A stretch of DNA of 64,000 bases from Miltoncostaea sp050250915 (GTDB taxonomy: Bacteria; Actinomycetota; Thermoleophilia; Miltoncostaeales; Miltoncostaeaceae): positions 1-64,000 of the forward strand of contig JBFWNT010000020.1 of assembly GCA_050250915.1 (NCBI GenBank), read 5' to 3'. Positions 30,429 to 41,123 of this stretch are shown here, piece after piece. The notes beneath the pieces were generated by a model. That model was not told where the DNA came from. It searched no databases and worked only from the letters and a program-made list of their open reading frames with translations. The translations under genes were made by a program, and so were the position numbers. Position 1 is the stretch's first letter, and each line of letters begins with the position of its first letter.

Positions 30429-31294
30429 CGCGGGTCCTCCAGCACCAGGCCCGCCCGCAGCACGCCGGCCTCGTCGGGGCGCGCGACCGCGACCAGCCGC
30501 CCGTCGCGGACGAGCGCGACCGGCTCGTTGCCCCCCGCCGCGTCCCCGCGCCAGCGGCCGTGGGCCACCTCCAGCGCGCCGTCGGTGTCCAGCTCGCGCC
30601 GCGCCAGGTGCGGCAGCGCGGCCAGGGGGGCGATGCCGCCCTCGCGCTCCACCTCGTCCGGCGCCACGGCGTCATCGACCGACATGGCGCCCACCGCGGT
30701 GCGCCGCAGGGCGGTGAGGTACGCGCCGCAGCCGAGGCGCTCCCCGATGTCGGACGCCAGACGGCGGACGTAGGTGCCGGCGCTGCAGCGCACCTCCAGC
30801 ACCGCCTCGCCGTCGCCGAGGTCCTCCACCAGCCGCAGGTCGCGCACCGCGATGTCGCGCTCCGGCAGCTCCGTCTCCTCGCCCCGGCGGGTGCGCGCGT
30901 AGAGCCGCTCGCCGCCGACCTTCACCGCCGACAGCGCCGGCACCCGCTGGCGCTGCATTCCGATGAACGCCGGCAGCGCCGCCGCGATCGCGTCACCGGC
31001 GGCGGGCTCGCCGGCCCGCGCGACCGGCCCCTCCGGGTCGCCGCTCTCGGAGGTGAACCCGGTCCGCAGCGTCGCCAGGTACGTCTTGTCGAGGCCGGTG
31101 AGCAGCGGCGCCAGGCGTGTGGCGCGGCCGACCATGAGCACCAGCAGGCCGGTCGCGAACGGGTCGAGGGTGCCGGTGTGCCCCACCTTCACCTTGCGCC
31201 CGAGGCGGCGGCGCACGGTCGCGACGACATCGTGCGAGGTGGGCCCGGCCGGCTTGTCCACCAGCCAGAGGGCCGCCGCGACGGCGTCAGCCAC
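30425..31294 (-). CDS. truB: tRNA pseudouridine-55 synthase
   Basis: TruB makes pseudouridine 55 in the T loop of tRNAs. The catalytic Asp lies in VKVGHTGTLDPFATGLLVLMVG, and the opening is WLVDKPAGPTSHDVVATVRRRLG. A C-terminal PUA-like domain follows (LRAGLVLEDPR at the end). I chose the GTG at 31294, which overlaps the nrnA stop by 8 bp; an ATG at 31321 is an alternative that adds nine residues. Neither has a clear Shine-Dalgarno, so translation is probably coupled. Confidence 0.95.
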   Translation of the reverse strand: MADAVAAALWLVDKPAGPTSHDVVATVRRRLGRKVKVGHTGTLDPFATGLLVLMVGRATRLAPLLTGLDKTYLATLRTGFTSESGDPEGPVARAGEPAAGDAIAAALPAFIGMQRQRVPALSAVKVGGERLYARTRRGEETELPERDIAVRDLRLVEDLGDGEAVLEVRCSAGTYVRRLASDIGERLGCGAYLTALRRTAVGAMSVDDAVAPDEVEREGGIAPLAALPHLARRELDTDGALEVAHGRWRGDAAGGNEPVALVRDGRLVAVARPDEAGVLRAGLVLEDPR

Positions 31295-32312
31295 CGGCCC
31301 CGTTCGGGTTGGCGGCGACATGGTCGAGCCGCTCGCTGATGCGCGCGTCCAGCCAGGCGAGCAGCTCCTCCGGCGGGCGGCGCGTGCTGAACCCCGCCGC
31401 GGCGCGGTGGCCGCCGCCGCCCTCGTCGCGCGCGATCGCCGAGACGTCGACGTCCGGGTCAACCGACCGCAGCGACACGCGCCACGAGCCCTCCGGGCCC
31501 GCCTCGCTCACCAGGGCCGCGGCCTTCATCCCGCGCACGCCGCGCAGGATCTCGACGATCCCCTCGGTGTCGTTCCCGCCCGCCGCCGCGAAGTCCTCGC
31601 CGGTGATCACCGACGCGAGCATCCGCCCGCCCGCCAGCGGCCGGGCGTGCTCCAGGGCGCGGCCGATGAGCAGCAGGCGCTCCAGCGGCTGCTCCTCGTA
31701 GAGGCGCCGCGAGATGCCGGCGGTGTCGACGCCCGCCTCGATCATGGCGGCGGCGACCCGGTGCGCCTGGGGGCGCGTGTTGGTGTAGCCGAAGCGGCCC
31801 GTGTCGGTCACGAGGCCGACGTAGAGCGGCTCGGCGATCTCCCGCGTGAGCGGCCAGCCGGCCGCGGCGAGCACCCCGGTGATGACCTCGGCCGTGCTGG
31901 ATGCCAGCGGCTCCACCAGGTTGAGGTCGCCGAACATCGTGTTGTCCTGGTGGTGGTCGATGTTCACGATCTCGCGGGCGCGCTCGTGCACCGGCTCGGC
32001 CCACATGCGGCGCTCGGTGGCGCAGTCGACAGCCACCAGCACCCGGTCGCCCACGTCGGCGGGCAGGTCGCGCGCGACCTCCTCGCCCTCGGCGAGCAGG
32101 AACGCGATGTCGTCGGGCAGGTCGGGCGCGTCGGCGTGGGCCAGCACCACGTCCTGGCCGGCGGCCCGCAGCGCGCGTCCCAGGCCGAGCATGGAGCCGA
32201 GCGCGTCGCCGTCCGGGTTGTGGTGCGATGTGACCACGAAGCGCTCGCCCGGGCGGGCGAGGACCTCGGCCACCTCCGCGGCGGTGGCATGGCGGCCGGT
32301 CCGTGCGGTCAC
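31287..32312 (-). CDS. nrnA: DHH-family oligoribonuclease / pAp phosphatase
   Basis: The DHH motifs are FVVTSHHNPDGDALGSMLGLG, VDCATERR and VNIDHHQDNTMFG, and the DHHA1 part ends in GGGGHRAAAGFSTRRP. NrnA degrades nanoRNAs and in many members dephosphorylates pAp. It has 341 residues with a GTG start overlapping rbfA by 4 bp. It sits between rbfA and truB, its usual actinobacterial place. Confidence 0.93.
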   Translation of the reverse strand: MTARTGRHATAAEVAEVLARPGERFVVTSHHNPDGDALGSMLGLGRALRAAGQDVVLAHADAPDLPDDIAFLLAEGEEVARDLPADVGDRVLVAVDCATERRMWAEPVHERAREIVNIDHHQDNTMFGDLNLVEPLASSTAEVITGVLAAAGWPLTREIAEPLYVGLVTDTGRFGYTNTRPQAHRVAAAMIEAGVDTAGISRRLYEEQPLERLLLIGRALEHARPLAGGRMLASVITGEDFAAAGGNDTEGIVEILRGVRGMKAAALVSEAGPEGSWRVSLRSVDPDVDVSAIARDEGGGGHRAAAGFSTRRPPEELLAWLDARISERLDHVAANPNGAGG

Positions 32313-32677
32313 CCGTCCTCCTCGTCGATGCCGGCGGTGATCTCGTCGATGCGGCGGCTGAGGGCGACCGCGTCGCGCTGGGTGCTGTCGTAGTGGAAGG
32401 TGAGCTGCGGCGTGTGGCGCGAGCGGAGCTCCGCCGCGAGGCGCGACTGGAGCAGCCCGCGGGCCGACTCGAGCGCATCCTGCGTGGCCTTCTGGTCGCG
32501 CGCCTTCAACGTCGTGTACCAGACCTTCGCCTCGCGGACGTCCTGGGTCGCCTCGACCTGGGTGATGGTCACGAACCCCAGGCGCGGGTCGGAGAGCCCG
32601 GCGACGGCCTCGGCCAGCACCTGCTGGAGGGCGGTGTCCACCCGGCGCATCCGGGTGCTGCGGGGCTTGCGGGCCAT
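32309..32677 (-). CDS. rbfA: 30S ribosome-binding factor A
   Basis: A KH-like protein of 122 residues with RMRRVDTALQQVLAEAVAGL, LGFVTITQVEATQDVREAKVWY and RHTPQLTFHYDSTQRDAVALSRRID. RbfA assists maturation of the 16S 5' end. The ATG at 32677 shares a base with the stop of ylxP (TGATG). Position and spacing fit the infB-ylxP-rbfA operon. Confidence 0.96.
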   Translation of the reverse strand: MARKPRSTRMRRVDTALQQVLAEAVAGLSDPRLGFVTITQVEATQDVREAKVWYTTLKARDQKATQDALESARGLLQSRLAAELRSRHTPQLTFHYDSTQRDAVALSRRIDEITAGIDEEDG

Positions 32678-32991
32678 CAGTACCCCGGGTCCCCGGACAC
32701 GGCGATCAGCTCGCGCGCCTCGCCGACCACCTGGAACGCCTCGTCGGAGTGGAGCATCCGCAGCGCGTCGGACACCCGCTCGTCGGTCTCGCCGGCGGCG
32801 CGGCCGACCACCGCCAGCGTGAGCCGGGCGCGCTGCCACAGGTCGTGGTGGTCGACCTCCGCCACCGCGCAGGCGAAGCGGCGCGCGAGCGCCGCCTTCA
32901 CCCGGTGGAGCTCCTTGCGCTTGGTCTTGAGCGAGGAGCCGTCCGGCAGGTGCAGGTCGACCGTGAGGATGCCGACGTGCCCGAACGACAT
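32677..32991 (-). CDS. ylxP: YlxP-like DUF503 protein
   Basis: A 104-residue DUF503 protein: GHVGILTVDLHLPDGSSLKTKRKELHRVK and CAVAEVDHHDLWQRARLTLAVVG are the family signature. The function is not established; it always accompanies infB and rbfA, suggesting a role around ribosomes. It starts 7 bp after infB. Confidence 0.92.
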   Translation of the reverse strand: MSFGHVGILTVDLHLPDGSSLKTKRKELHRVKAALARRFACAVAEVDHHDLWQRARLTLAVVGRAAGETDERVSDALRMLHSDEAFQVVGEARELIAVSGDPGY

Positions 32992-32998
32992 TCGGCGA

Positions 32999-35796
<2,798 letters not shown>

Positions 35797-35797
<1 letters not shown>

Positions 35798-36066
35798 CAG
35801 TCCTCCCCGCCGACCGCCCCGACCCCGGGGTCGATCCTCAGCTCACCGCCGACGCGCGCGCCCCGCTGGAAGGCGCGACGCGCGACGGCGCGTTCGAAAC
35901 ACTCGTCCCGCCGGCACACGTACAGACCCCGCCCGCCGAGCCGGCCCGCCTCGTCGCGGACCAACCGGTGGGCGCCCCCGTCCGGCGCGGCGACGAACCG
36001 CACCAGCTCGGGCTTCCCCCGCCGGGCGCCGCAGCCCAGGCAGCGCCGCTCGGGGACGTGGGGCAC
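35797..36066 (-). CDS. ylxR: YlxR-family (DUF448) RNA-binding protein
   Basis: The family core is RRCLGCGARRGKPELVRFV followed by GRGLYVCRRDECFERAVARRAF. YlxR proteins bind RNA, have been reported to affect RNase P and transcription, and sit between nusA and infB. I chose the GTG at 36066, giving 89 residues starting PHVPERRCLGC; an AGAGG stretch lies 13-14 nt upstream. It begins 17 bp after nusA. No other start is visible nearby. Confidence 0.9.
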
Positions 36067-36083
36067 GCGTGTCGTCGCGACCT

Positions 36084-37448
36084 CTACCCCTCGGCCTCCT
36101 CCTTCGCACCATCCGCCGCCGCGCCCGCCCCGACAGGGGCGAGCTCGGAGACGCGCTCCCAGCCCTTCTCGGAGCTGGCCTCCTCGAGCTCCTCGGCGGT
36201 GAGGACGCGCTCGAGAGCGCGCTCCACCTCGGCGAGTCGCGAGTGCGCCGGCAGGGCGCAGTACCGCGTGCCCGCGATTGCCGCGTTGGGGCAGCGCTTG
36301 CCCGTCCGCAGGATCGCGGCGCAGCGGGACACGCCGGCCTCGGTCTCGTCGCCGTACTCGTCCGACTCCTCCTCGCGGGCGAACGTCGACTCGCTCTTGA
36401 TGTCGATGTGCCAGCCGGTGAGGCGCGCGGCGAGCCGCGCGTTCATCCCCTCGCGCCCGATCGACAGCGACAGCTGGTCGTCGGGGACGATGACGGTGGC
36501 CTGACGGTTCTCGTCGTCCACGAGCACCTCGCGCACGCGTGCGGGCGAGAGCGCCTTGGCGACGTACCGGGCCGGCTCGTCGTTGTAGGGGATGATGTCG
36601 ATCTTCTCGCCGCGGAGCTCGCTCACGACCATGCGGACGCGGGAGCCGCGGGGGCCTACGCACGCGCCGACCGGGTCCACGCCCTGGACGTGCGAGATCA
36701 CCGCGATCTTCGACCGCCAGCCGGGCTCGCGGGCGACGCCGCGGATCTCGACCAGGCCGTCGGCCATCTCCGGCACCTCGAGCTTGAACAGCTCGCGCAC
36801 GAGCTGGTCGGAGCGGCGGCTCACGATGACCTGGGGCCCCTTGGTGGAGCTGCGGACCTCGATGATCACGGCCTTGATGCGGGCGCCGTGGTCGTAGCGC
36901 TCGTTGTGCACCTGCTCGCTCTCGGGCAGGAGCGCCTCGACGCGGCCGAGGTCGACCAGCGTGTAGCGCGAGTCGGACTGCTGGATGATCCCGGTCACGA
37001 CGTCGCCGACCCGGTCGACGTACTCCTCGTACATCATCTCGCGCTCGGCCTCGCGGATCCGCTGGAGGATCACCTGCTTGGCCGTCTGCGCGGCGATGCG
37101 CCCGAAGTTGTCGGACGAGACGTCCACCTGGTGGATGTCGGAGAGGTCGTAGGCCGTCCAGTCGATGTCCGGCGGCGGCGGCTCGTACTCGGCCGGGTCG
37201 ACGCCCTCGGGCACCACCGGCTCCTCGCGCGGCAGCGTCCGCAGCTCCTCCCCCTCCGGGGGCACGAGCTCGTAGACGCGCATCTCGCCGTCCTCGCGGT
37301 CGATCTCGACCCGCGCGAACTCGGCGGCGTCCGGCGTCTTCTTGTAGGCGGCGAGCAGGGCGTCCTCGAGGGCCACGATCAGGGTCTCGGAGTCGATCCC
37401 CTTCTCGCGCTCGATCTGCTTGATGGCCTCGATGATCTCTCTGTTCAC
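36084..37448 (-). CDS. nusA: Transcription factor NusA with an extra C-terminal zinc-finger-like motif
   Basis: NusA binds RNA polymerase and controls pausing and termination. Parts in order: an N-terminal domain (IIEAIKQIEREKGIDSETL), an S1 domain (DVVTGIIQQSDSRYTLVDLG), KH domains (GACVGPRGSRVRMVVSELRGE and QLSLSIGREGMNARLAARLTG). Then comes a motif not usual in NusA: C376-x9-C386-x10-C397-x4-H402 (CAAILRTGKRCPNAA...YC...H). This resembles small zinc-binding C3H motifs seen in DUF5763-like proteins. An acidic helical tail ends the 454 residues. It is preceded by rimP with a 73-bp gap. Confidence 0.96.
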   Translation of the reverse strand: MNREIIEAIKQIEREKGIDSETLIVALEDALLAAYKKTPDAAEFARVEIDREDGEMRVYELVPPEGEELRTLPREEPVVPEGVDPAEYEPPPPDIDWTAYDLSDIHQVDVSSDNFGRIAAQTAKQVILQRIREAEREMMYEEYVDRVGDVVTGIIQQSDSRYTLVDLGRVEALLPESEQVHNERYDHGARIKAVIIEVRSSTKGPQVIVSRRSDQLVRELFKLEVPEMADGLVEIRGVAREPGWRSKIAVISHVQGVDPVGACVGPRGSRVRMVVSELRGEKIDIIPYNDEPARYVAKALSPARVREVLVDDENRQATVIVPDDQLSLSIGREGMNARLAARLTGWHIDIKSESTFAREEESDEYGDETEAGVSRCAAILRTGKRCPNAAIAGTRYCALPAHSRLAEVERALERVLTAEELEEASSEKGWERVSELAPVGAGAAADGAKEEAEG

Positions 37449-37521
37449 CTGTCACTCCCCGGAACGAAACCGCGGACGCGGGCCCACCTGGCCCTCGCCG
37501 CGCCGAAAACCGTGCGTCCCA

Positions 37522-37977
37522 TCATCCGAACGCCTCCTCGTCCTCGAAGGCGTGCGCACGGCGCACCTCGGTGTACGGGACCTCCACGTCCCCGTCCTCG
37601 AGGGACAGCCGCAGGGACGCGTCACCGGCCTCCACCAGCGTACCCGTAAACGACCGCCGGCCGCCGGACGCGTCCGTCTGCACCTTCACCCGCCGGCCGA
37701 CGGCGCGGCGGAAGTGCTCGGGCGTCCGCAGCGGCGGCTCGGGCCCCGGCGACCAGACCTCGGCGCCGTACTCCTGGAGCAGCCCCGCGTCGTCGAGCAC
37801 CTTGGTGACGGCGGCGCAGACGTCGTGGTCGACGCCGGCGGGGTGGTCGACGACGAGGCGCAGCATGCCGCCCTGCGCGGGCAGCACGGTCAGCTCCAGC
37901 AGGTCCACCTCGGGCATCCGCTCCTCGAGCGCCCGCTCCACCCGCTGCTCCATGTCCCGCGCTTCGGCCACCGCCAT
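37522..37977 (-). CDS. rimP: Ribosome maturation factor RimP
   Basis: DUF150/RimP family, with VERALEERMPEVDLLELTVLPAQGGMLRLVVDHPAGVDHD and the C-terminal SH3-like half (FTGTLVEAGDASLRLSLEDG, VEVPYTEVRRAH). It acts early in 30S assembly. I chose the ATG at 37977, with GGAGG five nt upstream; a GTG at 37983 would lie too close to that Shine-Dalgarno. It opens the rimP-nusA operon, and an intrinsic terminator stands 32 bp before the start. Confidence 0.93.
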   Translation of the reverse strand: MAVAEARDMEQRVERALEERMPEVDLLELTVLPAQGGMLRLVVDHPAGVDHDVCAAVTKVLDDAGLLQEYGAEVWSPGPEPPLRTPEHFRRAVGRRVKVQTDASGGRRSFTGTLVEAGDASLRLSLEDGDVEVPYTEVRRAHAFEDEEAFG

Positions 37978-38008
37978 CGTCACCTCCCCTCACCATCGCC
38001 CGACGCAC

Positions 38009-38034
38009 AAAAAAGGTGGGTTCGTGACCCACCT
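38009..38034 (-). terminator. Canonical intrinsic terminator upstream of rimP
   Basis: On the minus strand AGGTGGGT and ACCCACCT pair perfectly (8 bp, loop CACGA) and are followed at once by six T. It is the only textbook stem-plus-T-tract I found in the window. It either ends the SOS winged-helix transcript (stop at 38161) or works as an attenuator in the rimP-nusA leader. Which one depends on where the rimP promoter is, and I cannot place that with confidence. Confidence 0.85.
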
Positions 38035-38160
38035 CCCGTCGCCGCCCGTCGCCATCCGTACGAATGACGGAGGTTACCACCCGGCGCATGGGCCGTCCTC
38101 CGGGAGGGCGCGCCCCGCCCCCTCGGCGGGCGCGCCCCATCCGCCGTGGCGGCGGAGTCC

Positions 38161-38496
38161 CTACGCGGCCACGGTCAGTCCCGGCCGGTCCCCGGCGTCC
38201 GCCCCGGCGGCGCGGGCGGGACGGAAGGCGTGGGCGGTGTTGCCCCAGCCTCGGCGCCCCCAGACCTCGACCCGCTCGACGCGCCCGGCGTCCTCCAGGG
38301 CACGCAGCGCGGCGCGCACCGACGTCGCCGCCGGCCCGGCCCCCTCGTGGCCGAACGCCAGCCGCTCGCGGACGTCGTCGGCGCTCCACAGCACCTCCGG
38401 CGCCCCGGCCAGCACGCCCAGCACCACCTCCGCCAGCTCCGGCTCGCTCCACCGCGCCGCCGGACGGCCCCGCCTGAAGTCCCGCATCCTCGTCAT
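38161..38496 (-). CDS. Small winged-helix protein under a LexA box
   Basis: A 111-residue protein with a basic N-terminus (MTRMRDFRRGRPAARW) and a winged-helix-like core: SEPELAEVVLGVLAG, then VLWSADDVRERLAFG, SVRAALRALEDAGRVERVEVW and the wing RRGWGNTAHAFRP. I do not recognise a named family. The ATG at 38496 has GGAGGT four nt upstream. A TAGAAT -10 and a perfect LexA-type palindrome lie just before it, so it should be DNA-damage induced. It may be a regulator or DNA-binding effector of the SOS response. It is not a LexA: there is no Ser-Lys protease domain. Confidence 0.8.
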   Translation of the reverse strand: MTRMRDFRRGRPAARWSEPELAEVVLGVLAGAPEVLWSADDVRERLAFGHEGAGPAATSVRAALRALEDAGRVERVEVWGRRGWGNTAHAFRPARAAGADAGDRPGLTVAA

Positions 38497-38528
38497 CCCG
38501 ACCTCCGAACCCGCTGCAAACGTGCCGT

Positions 38529-38556
38529 ATTCTAGCACGTCTACGAACACGTGTTC
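38529..38556 (-). promoter_or_regulatory. SOS promoter of the winged-helix gene
   Basis: GAACACGTGTTC at 38545-38556 is identical to the palindrome before recA. TAGAAT at 38534-38529 (minus strand) matches the -10 consensus at five of six positions. The box overlaps the -35 region. The inferred transcription start near 38522 leaves a short leader containing GGAGGT. Confidence 0.85.
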
Positions 38557-38580
38557 TGTACGATCGGCGCCGGCGGGGCC

Positions 38581-38615
38581 GCCGTCCGCCGGGCGGTGAT
38601 CGCCCGGCGGACGGC
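38581..38615 (-). terminator. 15-bp perfect-stem hairpin after the lysyl-oxidase-like gene
   Basis: GCCGTCCGCCGGGCG and its exact reverse complement are separated by a 5-base loop (GTGAT). It starts 11 bp downstream of the stop at 38627 and has no T tract. Position and strength suggest a GC-only terminator that shields the SOS promoter from read-through. Confidence 0.6.
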
Positions 38616-38626
38616 CTCCGACCGTC

Positions 38627-40195
38627 CTAGAGTCCAGCCCGGGTCTGGAGGGCGTTCGCGCGCCGCACGGCGGCCTGGGCGATGCGCTGGTTGACCTTCA
38701 GCTGGCGCACACTCAACGTCACCGTCCCGCCCCTGCCCCTCCCCGAGGCCGGTGCCCTCCTGCCATCCAGACGCGCCTCCAGGCTCGCCGCCCGACGGAT
38801 CGCGGCCTGATAGATGCGCTGGTTGATCAACAGCTGCCCCGCCGACAGCTCGACCCGACCGGCACCCTTCCCCGAGCCGGGGAACCTCGGCGCCGGCCGG
38901 CCGTCCAGCCTGGCCTCCACCGCCGCCAGCCGCCGGATCGCCGCCTGACCGATGCGCTGGTTGATCAGCAACTGCCCGGCCGACAACGTGAACCTCGCCG
39001 GAGCCGAGCCACCACCACCCCCACCCCCCCGAGCGCCTCCCGCCGCCGGCGACCCGACCGTGACCGTCACGGTCGCGGGGGCGCTTGCGAGCCCGCGCGA
39101 GTCGGTGCCGGTGTAGCTGAAGGTCACGGCGCCCTGGAAGCCGTCGGGCGGGGTGTAGGTGGCGGTCGTCCCCGACAGGGAGACCGAGCCGCGGCCCGGG
39201 GCGGGCTGGGCGACCGCGAGCGTGACCACGCCCGGAGCCGCGGTGGTCATGCAGTCGGCCTGGTACGTCTGCTCGTCCGGGCAGGTGGGTTTGCGCGACT
39301 TCACCTCGGCGCCGACGAGGGTGGCGCCCAGGGGCACAGCCACGGGGGTGTCCGCCGGGGTCGAGGCCCGGGCGGGCCGGGCGACGACTCCGGGGATCAC
39401 CACCGAGGGGTCCTCGGTCGTGTTGTTGCCCTCGTCCGACTCCTCGTAGATGCCGGCCGGATCGACCGTGGCACGCAGGCGGTAGACGCCCGGGGTCACG
39501 GCGGTCACATCGACCCACTGATCCCACAGCTGCGAGCCGTAGAAGTCGCCCCAGCCGGGGCTGATCCCCATCCTGAGGAGACCCCGGTACGAGGACTCCT
39601 GGTACGCGCACGGACGCACCCCGCCGCCGTAGTCGCCCGGGTAGTACTGGGTCGCGGGGCCGTTACCCCAGCTGTCGTACAGGCAGAAGCCCGCCAGGTT
39701 CTTGGAGGCCTCCACGAGGGTCGTGCCGTCCTGGGTCGCCAACTGGTAGGCGGCGATCCGCTGCGAGTGGAAGTGCTCGTGGCCGTAGGCCGGCGAGTAC
39801 CGGAGGGCGTTGTCCTGGCCGGGGCCCCCGGCCGCGATCGCCCGGTCCTCGGGCGAGCCGCCGCCGGGGAAGCTCTTCGGGCCCCCCGTCCCCGGGGGCT
39901 CGCCGCCGCCCCAGACGCGCTGGAAGGTGGTGCCGCGGGCGTCCCGGTAGACCTCGAAGGCGCCGGCGCCCTGATTCAGGATGACGGTGTCGAACCGGTA
40001 GAGGACCCGGCCGGGGATCGCGCGGGTGTCCACCCACCGGGTGTTCGGCGCGCCGGTGACGGGCAGGAGCGGCGTCAGGTCCGGCTCGTCGTCGATGGAG
40101 GCCGCCGTCCCCACCGCGACCAGCGCTCCGGCCCCCAGGAGGGCTGCGGCGATTCCGCCGAGGACGAGTGTGCGAAGACGACGAGGCGTGGTGAT
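38627..40195 (-). CDS. Secreted lysyl-oxidase-like protein with Ig-like and C-terminal repeat modules
   Basis: The catalytic part matches bacterial lysyl-oxidase-like proteins: SPAYGHEHFHSQRIAAYQL with a copper-type His cluster, FCLYDSWGNG, GISPGWGDFYGSQLWDQWVDV and VDPAGIYEESDEGNNT. An Ig/cadherin-like domain follows (ATYTPPDGFQGAVTFSYTGTD), then a Gly-rich linker. Three copies of a helical repeat close the protein (consensus QLLINQRIxQAAIRR, at 38630-38986). The first GTG is at 40114, but in-frame codons up to 40195 encode a convincing signal peptide (PRRLRTLVLGGIAAALLGAG). That stretch has no ATG, GTG or TTG; an ATC at 40195 lies 6 nt after a TAGCGT box. I give the longer form and mark the start as uncertain. 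Confidence 0.8.
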   Translation of the reverse strand: MTTPRRLRTLVLGGIAAALLGAGALVAVGTAASIDDEPDLTPLLPVTGAPNTRWVDTRAIPGRVLYRFDTVILNQGAGAFEVYRDARGTTFQRVWGGGEPPGTGGPKSFPGGGSPEDRAIAAGGPGQDNALRYSPAYGHEHFHSQRIAAYQLATQDGTTLVEASKNLAGFCLYDSWGNGPATQYYPGDYGGGVRPCAYQESSYRGLLRMGISPGWGDFYGSQLWDQWVDVTAVTPGVYRLRATVDPAGIYEESDEGNNTTEDPSVVIPGVVARPARASTPADTPVAVPLGATLVGAEVKSRKPTCPDEQTYQADCMTTAAPGVVTLAVAQPAPGRGSVSLSGTTATYTPPDGFQGAVTFSYTGTDSRGLASAPATVTVTVGSPAAGGARGGGGGGGSAPARFTLSAGQLLINQRIGQAAIRRLAAVEARLDGRPAPRFPGSGKGAGRVELSAGQLLINQRIYQAAIRRAASLEARLDGRRAPASGRGRGGTVTLSVRQLKVNQRIAQAAVRRANALQTRAGL

Positions 40196-40370
40196 GGGAC
40201 GACGCTAGGCTCGATACACGGCGGCCGGCCCCCTTCCAGGTGCGGGGCGACTCCTGCTGTGCGCCGCATGTGCGGATTGCAAACCTTCGGTGAGCGGGGC
40301 TTGCGGAGCTCGCCGCCCGGCCGATCGCGGGCGCCCGCGGGCGGCGTGCGCGGTCTGCGACGCTTCGGGG

Positions 40371-41000
40371 ATGCGCGACTACGAGCGGTGGCACCAGCGG
40401 TACGACGACCCGGCCTCCGACCTGTCGTGGCGGCTGGGGGTGGTGCGGGGGCACATCCGGGACGCCCTCGACCGGCATCCGGGGCCGGTCCGCGCGCTGA
40501 GCCTCTGCGCGGGGGACGGGCGCGACCTGGTGGGGGTGCTGGCGGGGCGTCCCGACGCGGATCGGGTGCGCGCCGTGCTGGTCGAGGTGCACCCGGCGAT
40601 CGCGGAGCGGGGGCGGGCGGGCGCCGCCGCGGCCGGGGTGGCCGGGTCGGTCGAGGTGCGCCAGGCCGACGCCGGCGACACCGCCGCCTACGCCGATGCC
40701 GTCCCCGCCGACCTGGTGCTGCTCGTCGGGATCATGGGGAACATCACCGACGAGGACCTGGCGCGGACGATCGCCGCGGCCCCCGGCCTGTGCGCGCCCG
40801 GCGCGACCCTGGTGTGGACCCGCGGGCGCGCGAGCGGCGACCGCAACGACGTGGTCCGCGCCCGCCTCGCCGCCGCTGGCTTCGCCGAGCTCGCCTACGA
40901 CGCCCTCGACGAGGACAGCCTCCCCGCCGTGGGCGCCGTCCGCTACGACGGCCCGGCCGTCCCCCTCCCCGCCGGGCGGCTGTTCACCTTCCGGCGCTGA
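40371..41000 (+). CDS. SAM-dependent methyltransferase
   Basis: Class I methyltransferase fold: motif I is VRALSLCAGDGRDLVGVLAG, the next strand has VLVEVHPAIAERGRAGA, then VRQADAGDTAAYAD, and motif IV is ADLVLLVGIMGNITDEDL. It has 209 residues. The N-terminus (MRDYERWHQRYDDPASDLSWRL) is typical of a conserved actinobacterial group with unknown substrates. The ATG at 40371 has only a weak GGGG before it; longer in-frame starts exist but add Arg/Cys-rich sequence. It is divergent from the lysyl-oxidase-like gene. Confidence 0.83.
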   Translation: MRDYERWHQRYDDPASDLSWRLGVVRGHIRDALDRHPGPVRALSLCAGDGRDLVGVLAGRPDADRVRAVLVEVHPAIAERGRAGAAAAGVAGSVEVRQADAGDTAAYADAVPADLVLLVGIMGNITDEDLARTIAAAPGLCAPGATLVWTRGRASGDRNDVVRARLAAAGFAELAYDALDEDSLPAVGAVRYDGPAVPLPAGRLFTFRR

Positions 41001-41123
41001 CGACGGCGAGGCGGGCAAAACGTCCCTGCATTGCGCGATGAAATCACCGGGATTGGGGCCGTTGTGCCGGAGGCGGGCCGCGGGGTAGCGTCGCGCCACT
41101 TCCGTCGAGGTGAGGGGGCTTTG

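Noticed and set aside
38036..38160. tRNA gene upstream of rimP, as in some nusA operons
   Set aside because: I could not fold a cloverleaf or find T-arm and anticodon features.
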